From: Paenibacillus herberti
GTDB lineage: Bacteria > Bacillota > Bacilli > Paenibacillales > Paenibacillaceae
DNA: 64,000 nt
Direction: 5' to 3'
Assembly (NCBI RefSeq): GCF_002233675.1
Contig: NZ_NMUQ01000001.1
Span: 596,779 to 660,778 of the forward strand
Shown here: piece by piece, positions 6,756 to 16,794 of the stretch
Position numbering within the stretch: the first letter of the stretch is position 1
Layout of the letters: each line of letters begins with the position of its first letter
Program-made: the position numbers and the translations under genes
The notes under the pieces: generated by a model
Database searches by the model: none
What the model was told of the DNA's origin: nothing
Seen by the model: only the letters and a program-made list of their open reading frames with translations

Positions 6756-8714
6756 ATGAAAGTGTCCAATGTCACCTTGCGCCGCCGTCTGTTCTTGGCG
6801 CTGGTCGTTGTCATCATCGGCTTCAGTGCGCTGATCGTACGGCTGGCCTACGTACAGCTGGTAAGAGGCGGCGAGCTATCCGCCAAAGCGGAAGACAATT
6901 GGCGTCGCGAGGTTGCATTTGCTCCCCGAAGGGGCGATATTACCGACCGGAACGGCGAGAAGCTTGCCTATAACGTGAGCTCACCCACGATCGTGGCGAT
7001 TCCAGTCCAGATCAAGGACAAAGAAGGGACCGCACGCAAGCTGGCGCCCGTGCTTGGCATTTCCGAAGAGAAGCTGCTCGGCTTACTCAAAAAAGAAGAG
7101 AAGAGCGTTTTCATCAAACCGGAAGGCCGCAAAATTACGCTGGAAAAGGCGATGGAAGTTCGCAAGCTGGAGCTGCCGGGCATCGTTGTGGCGGAGGACA
7201 ACAAACGCTACTATCCGTTCGGTGAACTGGCAGCGAGCATCATTGGCATTACCGGTACCGATGCTGGATTAACCGGCGTGGAGAAAAAGTATGACGACCG
7301 TCTGAAAGGTGTCAGAGGCAGCGTATCCTATTTGTCAGACGCCAGGGGACATACGATGCCGGGCTCAACCGACAAGCTCGATGAGCCGAAGAATGGATTG
7401 AATTTGCAGCTGACAATTGATCGGCAAATTCAGAGCATTATGGAGCGCGAGCTGGACCAGGCGATGACCAAGTACAAACCGAATAACGCCATCGCCATCG
7501 CGATGGACCCCAATACCGGCGAGGTGCTCGGCATGGCGAGCCGTCCGACGTTCGAGCCGGGCAACTACAACGCGTATCCATCCGAGGTGTATAACCGCAT
7601 TTTGCCAATCTGGATGACCTATGAGCCAGGCTCTACTTTCAAGATCATCACGCTGGCAGCAGCATTGGAAGAGGGCAAGGTTAATCTCAAGAATGAGCGG
7701 TTCTTTGACCCCGGTGCGGTAGAGATCGGCGGCGCACGGTTGCGCTGTTGGAAAAAGGGCGGTCACGGCAGCCAAACGTTCCTGGAAGTTGTACAAAATT
7801 CATGTAACCCGGGCTTTGTTGCGCTGGGCAATCGGCTTGGCAAAGACACGCTATTCAAGTATATTAAGGACTTCGGCTTCGGCAAGAAAACCGGTATTGA
7901 CATCAGCGGCGAGGGGAACGGAATTCTGTTCAAACCAAGCCAGGTCGGCCCGGTGGAGCTGGCGACAACGGCCTTCGGGCAAGGGGTCTCGGTAACGCCG
8001 ATCCAACAGATAACGGCGGTGTCGGCGGCGGTTAATGGCGGTACGCTCTACAAGCCGCATTTGACTAAGGCCTGGACCAATCCAGAGACTGGCGAGGTTG
8101 TGGAGCGGATCCAGCCGGAACCGGTACGCCAGGTCATTTCTGAAAAAACGAGCGCCCAAGTAAGGGAAGCGTTGGAGAGCGTCGTGGCACTCGGCACGGG
8201 CGGCAACGCCTTTCTTGACGGCTATCGCGTCGGTGGTAAGACGGGGACGGCACAAAAAGTCATCAACGGCAGATATTCCACGAGTGAGCATATCGTTTCG
8301 TTCATTGGCATCGCACCTGCCGACAATCCACGCATTGTTGTATACGTAGCGATCGACAACCCGCAGGGCATCCAGTTCGGCGGCGTCGTTGCGGCTCCGA
8401 TCGTAAAGGGGATTTTGGAAGACTCGCTGCAATATATGGGCGTGCCCAAGAGCTCCAAACAAATCGGCAAAAAATACAAGTATGGAGAAACGACGATGGT
8501 GACGGTGCCGAATCTCGTCGGCAAGACGGTATCGGACATTTACGAGGACATGAACATGAACTTCAATCTTGTCTCCGCCGGCAGCGGTAATACGGTTATC
8601 CGCCAAGCCCCGGCAGCGGGAGAGAGGGTGGATAAAGGGTCGACGATCCGCATCTATTTAGGGAGCGACGCCGACCTGCCGCCTGCAGCAAGCGGAGATG
8701 GACACAGCCATTAA
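6756..8714 (+). CDS. spoVD: Sporulation-specific penicillin-binding protein SpoVD
   Basis: Class B transpeptidase needed for spore cortex peptidoglycan, acting with SpoVE in the outer forespore membrane. It is a paralogue of the preceding pbpB. An N-terminal anchor lies at about residues 11-32. The transpeptidase motifs are STFK (Ser293), SCN (349-351) and KTG (495-497). A single PASTA domain (about 580-640) distinguishes it from pbpB, which has two. ATG 6756 was chosen because GAGAGGGGA precedes it and MKVSNVTLRRRLF is a typical start; an upstream ATG at 6699 has no ribosome site. Length 652. It is isolated from pbpB by 1.5 kb of repeats, so it may have its own promoter there. Confidence 0.95.
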   Translation: MKVSNVTLRRRLFLALVVVIIGFSALIVRLAYVQLVRGGELSAKAEDNWRREVAFAPRRGDITDRNGEKLAYNVSSPTIVAIPVQIKDKEGTARKLAPVLGISEEKLLGLLKKEEKSVFIKPEGRKITLEKAMEVRKLELPGIVVAEDNKRYYPFGELAASIIGITGTDAGLTGVEKKYDDRLKGVRGSVSYLSDARGHTMPGSTDKLDEPKNGLNLQLTIDRQIQSIMERELDQAMTKYKPNNAIAIAMDPNTGEVLGMASRPTFEPGNYNAYPSEVYNRILPIWMTYEPGSTFKIITLAAALEEGKVNLKNERFFDPGAVEIGGARLRCWKKGGHGSQTFLEVVQNSCNPGFVALGNRLGKDTLFKYIKDFGFGKKTGIDISGEGNGILFKPSQVGPVELATTAFGQGVSVTPIQQITAVSAAVNGGTLYKPHLTKAWTNPETGEVVERIQPEPVRQVISEKTSAQVREALESVVALGTGGNAFLDGYRVGGKTGTAQKVINGRYSTSEHIVSFIGIAPADNPRIVVYVAIDNPQGIQFGGVVAAPIVKGILEDSLQYMGVPKSSKQIGKKYKYGETTMVTVPNLVGKTVSDIYEDMNMNFNLVSAGSGNTVIRQAPAAGERVDKGSTIRIYLGSDADLPPAASGDGHSH

Positions 8715-8738
8715 CGCATTCAGAGAGGAGAGAGCGAG

Positions 8739-10223
8739 ATGCGTTTGGAGCAACTGGCATTGCAGCTTAAAACCGCCCGTCTCATTGGAGACGGCGCGAT
8801 TGAAATTACAGGATTGGAGAGGGACTCCCGGGCTGTAAAGCCCGGGGACCTGTTCCTTTGTTTGCCGGGCCATACAGTGGACGGGCATGAATTTGCGGCG
8901 CAGGCTGTGGCGGCAGGAGCCGTTGCTCTCGTCGTGGAGCGTCCGCTTCAACTAGACGTTCCGCAGCTTGTTACGGGGGGCAGCCGGCATGCGATGGCGG
9001 TGCTTGCGGATTATTTTTATAATCATCCGAGCCGGGCAATGAATGTCATCGGCGTTACCGGCACGAACGGAAAAACAACAACAACGTACCTGATCGAGCG
9101 AATCCTCGCGGATCAAGGTTTGAAGCCGGGCGTCATCGGCACGATCGAAAAACGTTACGCCGGGAAGTCTTTCCCGATGAGCGGCACGACGCCGGAGGCG
9201 CTTGATCTGCAGCGGGATCTCGCTGATATGCGAGACGCCGGTACGACGCATACTGTCATGGAAGTTTCCTCCCATGCGCTGGAGCAGGGCCGGGTCAAAG
9301 GGGTCCGTTACCGCACGGCCATATTTACAAACCTGACGCAGGATCACCTGGATTATCACGGGACGATGGATGTGTACCGCGAAGCCAAGGGCCTGCTCTT
9401 CTCGCGTCTGGGCAACAACTACGGCGGCGAAGAGGGCAGCTCCTATGCGGTGCTGAATGCCGATGATCCGGCAGCGGCGCGTTTTGGTCAGCTGACGGCG
9501 GCGGAAGTCATCACATATGGCGTGGATTCACCGGCTGATGTGCAAGGTTCCAATATCCGCATTACTGCGGGCGGAACTTTCTTCCATTTAAGCAGTTTTG
9601 CGGGAGAGACGGATATTACGTTGCAGATGGTCGGGAAATTCAATGTATATAACGCCCTGGCGGCAATCAGTGCTGGACTTGTGGAAGGCATTCCGCTGGA
9701 AGCAATCAAGGCCAGCCTGGAAAGTTTACCGGGAGTGCCGGGACGGGTGGAGTCGGTCAATGCCGGACAGGATTTTGCGGTCATTGTTGACTACGCGCAT
9801 ACGCCGGATGGCTTGGAAAATGTACTGAAGGCCGTACGCGAATTCGCTGAGAAACGCGTCATTACGGTGTTTGGCTGCGGCGGCGACCGCGACCGGACGA
9901 AACGTCCGATCATGGGTGAAATCGCTTCGCGCTACTCCGATTACACGATTGTCACCTCCGACAATCCACGGACGGAAAACCCGGATACGATCCTGCTCGA
10001 CATCGAGGTCGGCCTGCAGAAGGCGAATGTGTCGCAAGAACGTTATGAGCTCCAGGTGGACCGTCGTGTCGCCATTGAAAAAGCGGTTGAAATGGCAAGC
10101 CCCGGAGATGTAGTATTGATTGCGGGGAAGGGCCATGAGACCTATCAAATCATTGGCAAGGTGACGCATGATTTTGATGACAGGCTGGCCGCCCAAGAAG
10201 CGATAAGGGGAATACGGAATTGA
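8739..10223 (+). CDS. murE: UDP-MurNAc-tripeptide synthetase MurE (meso-diaminopimelate adding)
   Basis: ATP-dependent cytoplasmic ligase that adds the third amino acid to UDP-MurNAc-L-Ala-D-Glu. The ATP loop GTNGKTTTT (Lys112) and the Mur-ligase segment QDHLDYHGTM are present. The substrate motif reads DNPR (408-411), which in this family selects meso-diaminopimelate rather than lysine. 494 residues is standard. It follows spoVD by 24 bp behind GAGAGGAGAG. Its stop overlaps the murF start (TTGA). The meso-DAP prediction agrees with dapL at 47919. Confidence 0.97.
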   Translation: MRLEQLALQLKTARLIGDGAIEITGLERDSRAVKPGDLFLCLPGHTVDGHEFAAQAVAAGAVALVVERPLQLDVPQLVTGGSRHAMAVLADYFYNHPSRAMNVIGVTGTNGKTTTTYLIERILADQGLKPGVIGTIEKRYAGKSFPMSGTTPEALDLQRDLADMRDAGTTHTVMEVSSHALEQGRVKGVRYRTAIFTNLTQDHLDYHGTMDVYREAKGLLFSRLGNNYGGEEGSSYAVLNADDPAAARFGQLTAAEVITYGVDSPADVQGSNIRITAGGTFFHLSSFAGETDITLQMVGKFNVYNALAAISAGLVEGIPLEAIKASLESLPGVPGRVESVNAGQDFAVIVDYAHTPDGLENVLKAVREFAEKRVITVFGCGGDRDRTKRPIMGEIASRYSDYTIVTSDNPRTENPDTILLDIEVGLQKANVSQERYELQVDRRVAIEKAVEMASPGDVVLIAGKGHETYQIIGKVTHDFDDRLAAQEAIRGIRN

Positions 10224-11761
10224 TTATACGCAAGCTCAGTGTTATCGCCGGAATGAGTTCGGGCCGGATGGGGCCCGGTTACATAGACGCGCCCGAGGAA
10301 GCCGCGGAGGGACAGGGGCTCACTCAGGGCCCGTCCCCCCAAGGCTGGAGAGATATTCTCGTAAAGGGTGTAACGACGGACTCCCGACGCGCGAGCGAAG
10401 GGCAGTTGTTCGTTCCGCTGTCCGGCGATTCGTTCGACGGCCACGACTATGTGGAAGCAGCTTTTCGGCAAGGAGCCGCCGCTGCGTTCTGGAGCCTTGA
10501 TCGGGAGCTGCCCGCCGCGCTGGCTGGCAAACCGCTCGTACTGGTGGAGGACCCGCTTGAGGCGCTCCAGAATTTGGCAGCTGCCTACCGTAGCGAGCTC
10601 AAGACGGTTGTGGTCGGCATTACCGGAAGCAACGGCAAGACGACAACGAAGGATATGACAGCAGCCGCACTCGGCTCGGTTATGAGGGTGCATAAAACGG
10701 CTGGAAATCTCAATAATCATATCGGCTTGCCGATGACGGTATTGGCGTTGGCGGAAGACACCGAGGCAGCTGTGCTGGAAATGGGCATGAGCGGCCTGCG
10801 CGAAATCGCGCTGCTCACGGGAATTGCCAAGCCTGATATCGCCATCATCACGAACATCGGTGATGCGCATTTGCTGCAGCTCGGTTCGCGGGAGATGATC
10901 GCCCGCGCCAAGATGGAGATCGCCGAGGGGCTGAAGCCCGGCGGTCTGCTGCTCGTTAGCGCAGATGAGCCGCTGATCGCGGCGGAGCTGGCGCGAGCTA
11001 CATTGCCGGAGGGCGCACAAGTTCGCACCTTCGGTGCTTCTCCGCGCAGCGACTGGCGCGCAGGCGGCATCGAGGTGGGCGCGGAATCTTGCGCCTTTAC
11101 CGTGAAGGCTGGACCGGCCTCCGGTTTCCGGCTTGGCCCCATTCCAGTGGCACACTTAGCGGAAGGCTGCGATGCAACAGGCGAGTGCTTCCCGCAAGTT
11201 ACCATCGAGATTCCGGTACCTGGCGCGCATAATGTGTATAATGCACTGGCGGCAATCGCCGCTGCGACCGCCTGCGGCGTACCAGCGGAGGCGATTGCCT
11301 CCGGCCTGCGCACGATGCAGCTGACCGGCATGCGCATCCAGCCGGTCGCCGCCTCTTGCGGCGCAATGATTCTCAATGACGCCTACAACGCTAATCCCAC
11401 GGCGGTACGCGCTGCGGTTGATCTGGTCGCCGGGCTGACCGGCTACCGGCGGAAGTGGATTGTGCTCTCCGACATGCGGGAGCTGGGCGAGACGGAGCAG
11501 GAGCTGCATCGCGAGACGGGAGCATACATTACGCCGGACAAGGCGGATGCCGTGCTCACTTGTGGTGAGATGTCGGCCTTTACCTCTGCTGGAGCTGCAG
11601 CGTCCTTCGGAACGCTGGCGGCGGAGGCGGTACGCCATTTTGCTTCGCAAGAGCTATTGATTGAAACGTTAAGCGCGGAGCTGGACGCCAGAGATCTGGT
11701 GCTTGTCAAAGGCTCCCGCACGATGCATATGGAAAGGGTCGTAGAAGCGCTGCAGCGTTGA
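10220..11761 (+). CDS. murF: UDP-MurNAc-tripeptide:D-Ala-D-Ala ligase MurF
   Basis: Last soluble Mur ligase; it adds D-Ala-D-Ala to make the UDP-MurNAc-pentapeptide. The ATP motif GITGSNGKTTTK (Lys140) and the C-terminal signature ILNDAYNANPTA are present. It starts with TTG at 10220, overlapping the murE stop by 4 bases, which implies translational coupling. With 513 residues it is about 50-60 longer than usual. The extra length is a Gly/Pro-rich N-terminal insert (about residues 13-40) and some loop expansion near residues 270-330. Neither insertion touches the visible catalytic motifs. Confidence 0.96.
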   Translation: MIIRKLSVIAGMSSGRMGPGYIDAPEEAAEGQGLTQGPSPQGWRDILVKGVTTDSRRASEGQLFVPLSGDSFDGHDYVEAAFRQGAAAAFWSLDRELPAALAGKPLVLVEDPLEALQNLAAAYRSELKTVVVGITGSNGKTTTKDMTAAALGSVMRVHKTAGNLNNHIGLPMTVLALAEDTEAAVLEMGMSGLREIALLTGIAKPDIAIITNIGDAHLLQLGSREMIARAKMEIAEGLKPGGLLLVSADEPLIAAELARATLPEGAQVRTFGASPRSDWRAGGIEVGAESCAFTVKAGPASGFRLGPIPVAHLAEGCDATGECFPQVTIEIPVPGAHNVYNALAAIAAATACGVPAEAIASGLRTMQLTGMRIQPVAASCGAMILNDAYNANPTAVRAAVDLVAGLTGYRRKWIVLSDMRELGETEQELHRETGAYITPDKADAVLTCGEMSAFTSAGAAASFGTLAAEAVRHFASQELLIETLSAELDARDLVLVKGSRTMHMERVVEALQR

Positions 11762-11780
11762 TACGGCAAGGTGGTAGGTA

Positions 11781-12749
11781 ATGGACATGTTGGTCATATT
11801 GATGACAATCGGCGTCTCGTTTTTGCTCTCGGTCATACTTGGTCCGCTATGCATTCCGCTGCTGCGCCGTCTCAAATTCGGGCAGCAGGTGCGCACGGAC
11901 GGGCCGCAGAGTCATCTGAAGAAGTCGGGTACGCCGACGATGGGCGGCATTATTATTATGCTGGCCCTGCTCATCGCGTTTCTGCGCTTTTCCGAGAAGA
12001 CGACGGAGTTCTGGGTGCTGCTGATTGGCGCACTTGGCTTCGGCCTCGTCGGTTTCATGGATGATTACATCAAAATCGTGCTGAAGCGCTCACTCGGACT
12101 AACGGCTAAGCAGAAGCTCGGGGGACAGTTGCTGTTCAGCATTATCATCTGTGTACTGTTGTTCAAAATGGACCACAGCACCGCGATCAGCATCCCGGGC
12201 ACGCACTTCAGCTTTGATCTGGGCTGGTTTTATTATCCTTTTGTTGTCATTATCTTTTTTGCCACGACTAATGCGGTGAACTTTACCGACGGAGTGGACG
12301 GCCTTCTGGCCGGCACGAGCGGGATTGCCGCCGGTGCTTTCACGATTATCGCCATGCAGGCGACCGAGCATGAGAGCGCCGTGTTCATGGCAGCGCTTGT
12401 TGGAGCGGTGCTGGGCTTCCTTATTTTTAACGCGCATCCCGCGAAGGTGTTCATGGGAGACACAGGTTCTCTCGGCATCGGGGGTGCTCTGGCGGCAGCG
12501 GCGATTCTCACGAAAACAGAAGTTCTGCTCATTCTGATCGGCGGGGTTTTTGTTATCGAGATGGTTTCCGTCATCCTGCAAGTAGGCTCGTTCAAGCTGC
12601 GCGGCAAACGGATTTTCCGCATGAGTCCAATCCATCACCATTTCGAGCTATCTGGATGGTCGGAGTGGAAGGTTGTTACGATATTCTGGGCAGTTGGCCT
12701 CGTGCTGGCGGCCGCCGGACTTGCTCTCTACCGGATAGGCGGGGGCTGA
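11781..12749 (+). CDS. mraY: Phospho-MurNAc-pentapeptide transferase MraY
   Basis: Integral membrane enzyme that transfers phospho-MurNAc-pentapeptide to undecaprenyl phosphate, giving lipid I. About ten hydrophobic helices are visible. Family motifs include MDDYIK (aspartate pair near residue 93), [26 protein letters not shown] and the cytoplasmic [17 protein letters not shown]. The length of 322 is typical. ATG 11781 follows GGTGGTAGGTA, 19 bp after murF. The gene keeps its ancestral place between murF and murD. Confidence 0.97.
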   Translation: MDMLVILMTIGVSFLLSVILGPLCIPLLRRLKFGQQVRTDGPQSHLKKSGTPTMGGIIIMLALLIAFLRFSEKTTEFWVLLIGALGFGLVGFMDDYIKIVLKRSLGLTAKQKLGGQLLFSIIICVLLFKMDHSTAISIPGTHFSFDLGWFYYPFVVIIFFATTNAVNFTDGVDGLLAGTSGIAAGAFTIIAMQATEHESAVFMAALVGAVLGFLIFNAHPAKVFMGDTGSLGIGGALAAAAILTKTEVLLILIGGVFVIEMVSVILQVGSFKLRGKRIFRMSPIHHHFELSGWSEWKVVTIFWAVGLVLAAAGLALYRIGGG

Positions 12750-12825
12750 ATTTTATATCTCACGCAAACGGCCAACCGTCCAAATGGATGGCGGAGCCGT
12801 TTTGCTGCATAAGGAGAGGATTTGG

Positions 12826-14340
12826 ATGGAACATCCAACTTTATACCGGGGGCGCAAGATCGTTGTACTTGGACTTGCCCGCAGCGGCGTCGCTGTAGCC
12901 AAGCTGTTTCATAGGCTGGGGGCAGAGGTCGTCGTGAATGATCGCAAGTCGAGAGAAGAGAGTCCGGAGGCGGCAGAACTGGAGCAGCTCGGCGTGGAAG
13001 TCATCTGTGGCGGCCACCCCCAGAATCTGGTTGGTTCAACTACGAGTTTACTGGTGAAAAATCCAGGGATTCCGTACAGTGCTCCTCCTGTCGCCGCAGC
13101 TCTCGCACTTGGCGTAGAGGTTGTCACTGAAGTTGAAGTCGCTGGCCATCTGTCGGCCGCTCCAATTATCGGAATTACCGGCTCCAATGGCAAAACAACA
13201 ACGACGACCTGGATCGGCGAAATGCTTGGGGCTGCTGGCCTGAAGCCAATCGTGGCGGGCAATATCGGCCGCCCGCTGTGTGAAGCCGCGGAAGAGGCAT
13301 CCGCTGACAACATCCTTGTTGCAGAGCTGAGCAGCTTCCAACTGAAGGGAACATCTTCTTTCCGCCCGCGCGTCGCGCTGCTGCTCAATGTAGCGGAGAC
13401 GCATTTGGACTACCATGGTTCCATGGAGGATTATGTTGCCTCCAAGGCCAAGCTGTTCGACCACCAGACGGAGGAGGATACGGCGGTGCTCAACGCGGAC
13501 GATCCCTTCTGCGTAGGGATCGCAGCCAAGCTGCGTTCGCGCAAGCTGCCTTTTTCGCTGACGCAGCGGTTAGACTCCGGCGTATTCATTGATCCGCCAT
13601 ATGCCCCTTTGGGCGGTGAGCTTGACGCTGGAGCCACGGCATCAACAGACGCTAACACTGAGCGGCGGGATGGCGCTGCGGGAGGCGGCGGGCAGCAAGG
13701 AGCTGCGACCGACGAGCCTGAGCGTCGCATCGTTTACCGCGACGCTTCCGGCGAGGAGCATATTCTGCTGCCGGTAGCCGAGCTCGGCATACCGGGCAGG
13801 CATAATGCCGCTAACGCGCTGGCAGCAGCGGCGGCATGCCTCGCCATCGGTGCGGAGCCGGAGGCGCTCGCCGCGCCGCTGCGGGAGTTCAATGCAGTGG
13901 AGCATCGCCTGGAGTTCGTCCGCGAAGCAGGCGGAGTGCGGTACTATAACGACTCCAAGGCGACGAACCCGACGGCAACGACGATGGCGGTCGGCTCTTT
14001 GCAGGGGCCGATTGTGCTGATCGCCGGCGGGCTCGACCGCGGCTCCGACTATATGGAGCTGCTGCCGCTGTTCAAGAGCCGCCTCAAAGGGCTCGTGCTA
14101 TTGGGGCAGACGCGGCATAAGCTTGCGCATGTTGCGGAGCTGGCGGGTATGAGCGCGGTCCGCATAGTCGATGCTGGAGATGACGCCGAATCCACTATCT
14201 CCGCAGCGGTGCGTGAGGCAGCCGCCCTGGCAGCGCCTGGCGACGCCGTGCTGCTGTCGCCTGCTTGCGCTAGCTGGGATATGTTCCCTTCCTATGAAGT
14301 TCGCGGGTGCATGTTTAAAGATTCGGCGCATACCTTGTAA
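12826..14340 (+). CDS. murD: UDP-MurNAc-L-Ala:D-Glu ligase MurD, with a low-complexity insertion
   Basis: Cytoplasmic ATP-dependent ligase adding D-glutamate to UDP-MurNAc-L-Ala. Motifs: Rossmann start VVLGLARSGVA, ATP loop GSNGKTTTTTW (Lys123), LDYHGSM, NDSKATNPTAT and the C-terminal SPACASWDMF. ATG 12826 was chosen for AAGGAGAGG 6 bases upstream; the earlier ATG at 12784 lacks one. At 504 residues it is about 50 longer than most MurD. The surplus is an Ala/Gly/Asp-rich stretch around residues 262-300 (GATASTDANTERRDGAAGGG), probably a surface loop between the central and C-terminal domains. Confidence 0.96.
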   Translation: MEHPTLYRGRKIVVLGLARSGVAVAKLFHRLGAEVVVNDRKSREESPEAAELEQLGVEVICGGHPQNLVGSTTSLLVKNPGIPYSAPPVAAALALGVEVVTEVEVAGHLSAAPIIGITGSNGKTTTTTWIGEMLGAAGLKPIVAGNIGRPLCEAAEEASADNILVAELSSFQLKGTSSFRPRVALLLNVAETHLDYHGSMEDYVASKAKLFDHQTEEDTAVLNADDPFCVGIAAKLRSRKLPFSLTQRLDSGVFIDPPYAPLGGELDAGATASTDANTERRDGAAGGGGQQGAATDEPERRIVYRDASGEEHILLPVAELGIPGRHNAANALAAAAACLAIGAEPEALAAPLREFNAVEHRLEFVREAGGVRYYNDSKATNPTATTMAVGSLQGPIVLIAGGLDRGSDYMELLPLFKSRLKGLVLLGQTRHKLAHVAELAGMSAVRIVDAGDDAESTISAAVREAAALAAPGDAVLLSPACASWDMFPSYEVRGCMFKDSAHTL

Positions 14341-14383
14341 GTAGGGGGCTTGTCCCTACTTCCCATGCTAGAGGTGTTGCGTC

Positions 14384-15481
14384 ATGCCCAAAGCCAGATC
14401 CGCTCCCGACGTATGGCTGATCGGCTCTATCGCTCTTATTTTGACGATCGGGCTGATTATGGTGTACAGTGCCAGCGCTGTGCGGGCCTTTCAGGATTTC
14501 GGTGACAAATTCTACTTCGTGAAGCGCCAGACGCTGTTCGCCGCTCTCGGTATCGGTGCGATGGTTTTCACCGCCAACACGGACTATCATGTTTGGAAAA
14601 AATACGCAAAGCCGCTGCTGTTGATCTGTTTTGCGCTGCTCGTGCTCGTACTTATTCCGGGCATTGGAACATGGCGCGGCGGTGCGCGAAGTTGGCTCGG
14701 CATTGGCTCCTTTGGCATCCAGCCGTCGGAGTTCATGAAGCTCGGCATGATTTTGTTTCTGGCCAAAATGCTGTCCGACAACCAGCAGCGCGTCACGCTG
14801 TTTACGAAAGGATTGCTGCCTCCGCTTGCGCTCATGGGCACAGCCTTCGGCCTGATCATGCTGCAGCCGGATCTCGGCACCGGCTCCGTCATGATGGGCG
14901 CCTCGCTCATCGTACTGTTTGTCGCCGGCGCTCAAATGAAACATCTTGGCGGGCTCGCGGCCATTGGCCTCGTCGGCATGGTCGGCCTTATTCTTGCCGC
15001 ACCATACCGGCTTGCCAGGATTACCTCCTTCATGGATCCGTGGTCGGACCCGCTTGGCTCCGGTTACCAGATCATTCAGTCGTTGTATGCGATCGCGCCG
15101 GGAGGTCTGGTCGGGCTTGGCCTCGGTATGAGCCGTCAGAAATACAGCTATTTGCCGGAGCCTCAGACCGACTTCATCTTCTCGATTTTGGCAGAGGAGC
15201 TTGGTTTCATCGGCGGCTCTCTGCTCATTCTTCTCTTCCTCATTCTGATCTGGAGAGGGATGAGAGCTGCAATCTATGCACCAGATACGTTCGGCAGCCT
15301 GCTGGCCGCCGGCATTACCGGCATCGTGGCGGTGCAGGTGCTGATCAATATCGGTGTTGTCATCGGTCTGATGCCGGTCACCGGCATAACACTGCCGCTT
15401 GTCAGTTACGGCGGCTCGTCGCTGACGCTGCTTTTGACGGCGCTAGGCATTCTGCTCAATCTATCCCGTTATTCGAGGTGA
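14384..15481 (+). CDS. spoVE: SEDS peptidoglycan glycosyltransferase SpoVE/FtsW
   Basis: Polytopic membrane protein of the FtsW/RodA/SpoVE group, which polymerises lipid II. About ten helices are visible, with the signatures GIGTWRGGARSWLGIGSF and GITLPLVSYGGSS. The length of 365 and position between murD and murG match B. subtilis spoVE, the partner of SpoVD in cortex synthesis. From sequence alone FtsW and SpoVE cannot be separated cleanly, so the sporulation role is inferred from location. ATG 14384 follows AGAGGTG. The GAGGTGA at its 3' end serves as ribosome site for murG. Confidence 0.9.
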   Translation: MPKARSAPDVWLIGSIALILTIGLIMVYSASAVRAFQDFGDKFYFVKRQTLFAALGIGAMVFTANTDYHVWKKYAKPLLLICFALLVLVLIPGIGTWRGGARSWLGIGSFGIQPSEFMKLGMILFLAKMLSDNQQRVTLFTKGLLPPLALMGTAFGLIMLQPDLGTGSVMMGASLIVLFVAGAQMKHLGGLAAIGLVGMVGLILAAPYRLARITSFMDPWSDPLGSGYQIIQSLYAIAPGGLVGLGLGMSRQKYSYLPEPQTDFIFSILAEELGFIGGSLLILLFLILIWRGMRAAIYAPDTFGSLLAAGITGIVAVQVLINIGVVIGLMPVTGITLPLVSYGGSSLTLLLTALGILLNLSRYSR

Positions 15482-15486
15482 ATCTC

Positions 15487-16593
15487 GTGCGAATCGTACT
15501 GACCGGCGGTGGTACGGGAGGCCATATTTATCCCGCCCTGGCCGTAGGCAAGCAACTGCAGCAGGAGGACGTCCGTACGGAGCTTCTTTACATCGGCACG
15601 TCAAAGGGGCTGGAAAGTCGCATCGTGCCGGAGGCGGGTCTGCGTTTTGAGGCGGTGGAAATTACCGGCTTCCGGCGAAAGCTTTCCATGGACAATTTGT
15701 GGACCGTCATGCGCTTCTTTCAGGGCGTTCGCCGCTCCAAGGAGCTGCTCAAGGAATTCAAGCCGGATGCTGTTGTCGGAACCGGCGGTTACGTATGCGG
15801 CCCTGTTGTGTACGCCGCGGCCAAGCTTGGTATACCGACGTTAGTGCATGAGCAGAACGTTGTGCCAGGATTGACGAACAAGTTTTTGGCCCGCTATGCG
15901 GATAGTGTTGCGGTCAGCTTTGAATCGTCGATGCCGCATTTCGGCAAGGCGAAGCGTACCATCTATGCCGGTAATCCATGCGCCTCACCAGTCGTCAAAG
16001 CGAGCCGCAGCAAAGGTTACGCCTCGCTTGGGCTGCCGGAGGGAAGCCGGGTTGTGCTCGTCGTCGGGGGCAGCCGCGGCGCCAAGGCGATCAATGATTC
16101 TATGATCGAGATGGCGCCATCTGCTGCCGCATCCAAAAGTACTTATTTCATTTTTGTTACCGGAGAGAGCTATTATGAGCGGACTAGCGGCCTGATTAAG
16201 GAGCGCGTGTCTGGTGTTAACAATCATCTGCATGTGCTGCCTTACGTACACAATATGCCGGAGGTGCTGGCCGCTTCCACACTCGTCGTTGGCCGCGCCG
16301 GCGCTTCGTCGCTTGCCGAGTTTACGGCGCTCGGGCTGCCTTCTATTCTCATCCCGTCGCCAAATGTGACGAATAATCACCAAGAGGCCAATGCGCGCAG
16401 TCTTATGGACGTAGGGGCGGCTGAAATGGTGCTGGAGAGCGAACTCAGCGGTGCCCTCCTTATGGAGCGTATCGATACTATATTGCAGGATAGCGGCAGG
16501 CTGCAGGGGATGAAGGAGGCTTCGCGTAAGCTCGGCATGCCGAGCTCTGCGAGTATTCTGACGGGCGAGCTGCGCCGGTTGGCCGGCAGGTAG
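15487..16593 (+). CDS. murG: UDP-GlcNAc:lipid I transferase MurG
   Basis: Membrane-associated GT-B glycosyltransferase that converts lipid I to lipid II on the inner membrane face. It has the N-terminal glycine-rich loop GGTGGHIYPALAVG, the HEQNVVPGLTNKFLA segment and the donor-site motif GRAGASSLAEFTALG followed by NNHQEANA. The start is GTG at 15487; its ribosome site GAGGTGA overlaps the spoVE stop, so translation is probably coupled. An ATG at 14593 in the same open frame is a spoVE shadow. The product is 368 residues. Confidence 0.96.
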   Translation: MRIVLTGGGTGGHIYPALAVGKQLQQEDVRTELLYIGTSKGLESRIVPEAGLRFEAVEITGFRRKLSMDNLWTVMRFFQGVRRSKELLKEFKPDAVVGTGGYVCGPVVYAAAKLGIPTLVHEQNVVPGLTNKFLARYADSVAVSFESSMPHFGKAKRTIYAGNPCASPVVKASRSKGYASLGLPEGSRVVLVVGGSRGAKAINDSMIEMAPSAAASKSTYFIFVTGESYYERTSGLIKERVSGVNNHLHVLPYVHNMPEVLAASTLVVGRAGASSLAEFTALGLPSILIPSPNVTNNHQEANARSLMDVGAAEMVLESELSGALLMERIDTILQDSGRLQGMKEASRKLGMPSSASILTGELRRLAGR

Positions 16594-16794
16594 ACGCAGC
16601 CAGGCAAGGCCATGGGCAGCTGTCACCACAGCGTTAGGCTGGGCATAGGATACTGCATAATCGTGTCCGTCAGCTTGAGGGCGGCCGGTTACCTTTCCCC
16701 AAAGGGAAAGAGGCATTCACCGGAGCTTCGCGGCTCCGGGCCGCAGCTTGACTGTGCCAGCCTGCCGCACCGCGAAATTTAAGGAGGAACAACC

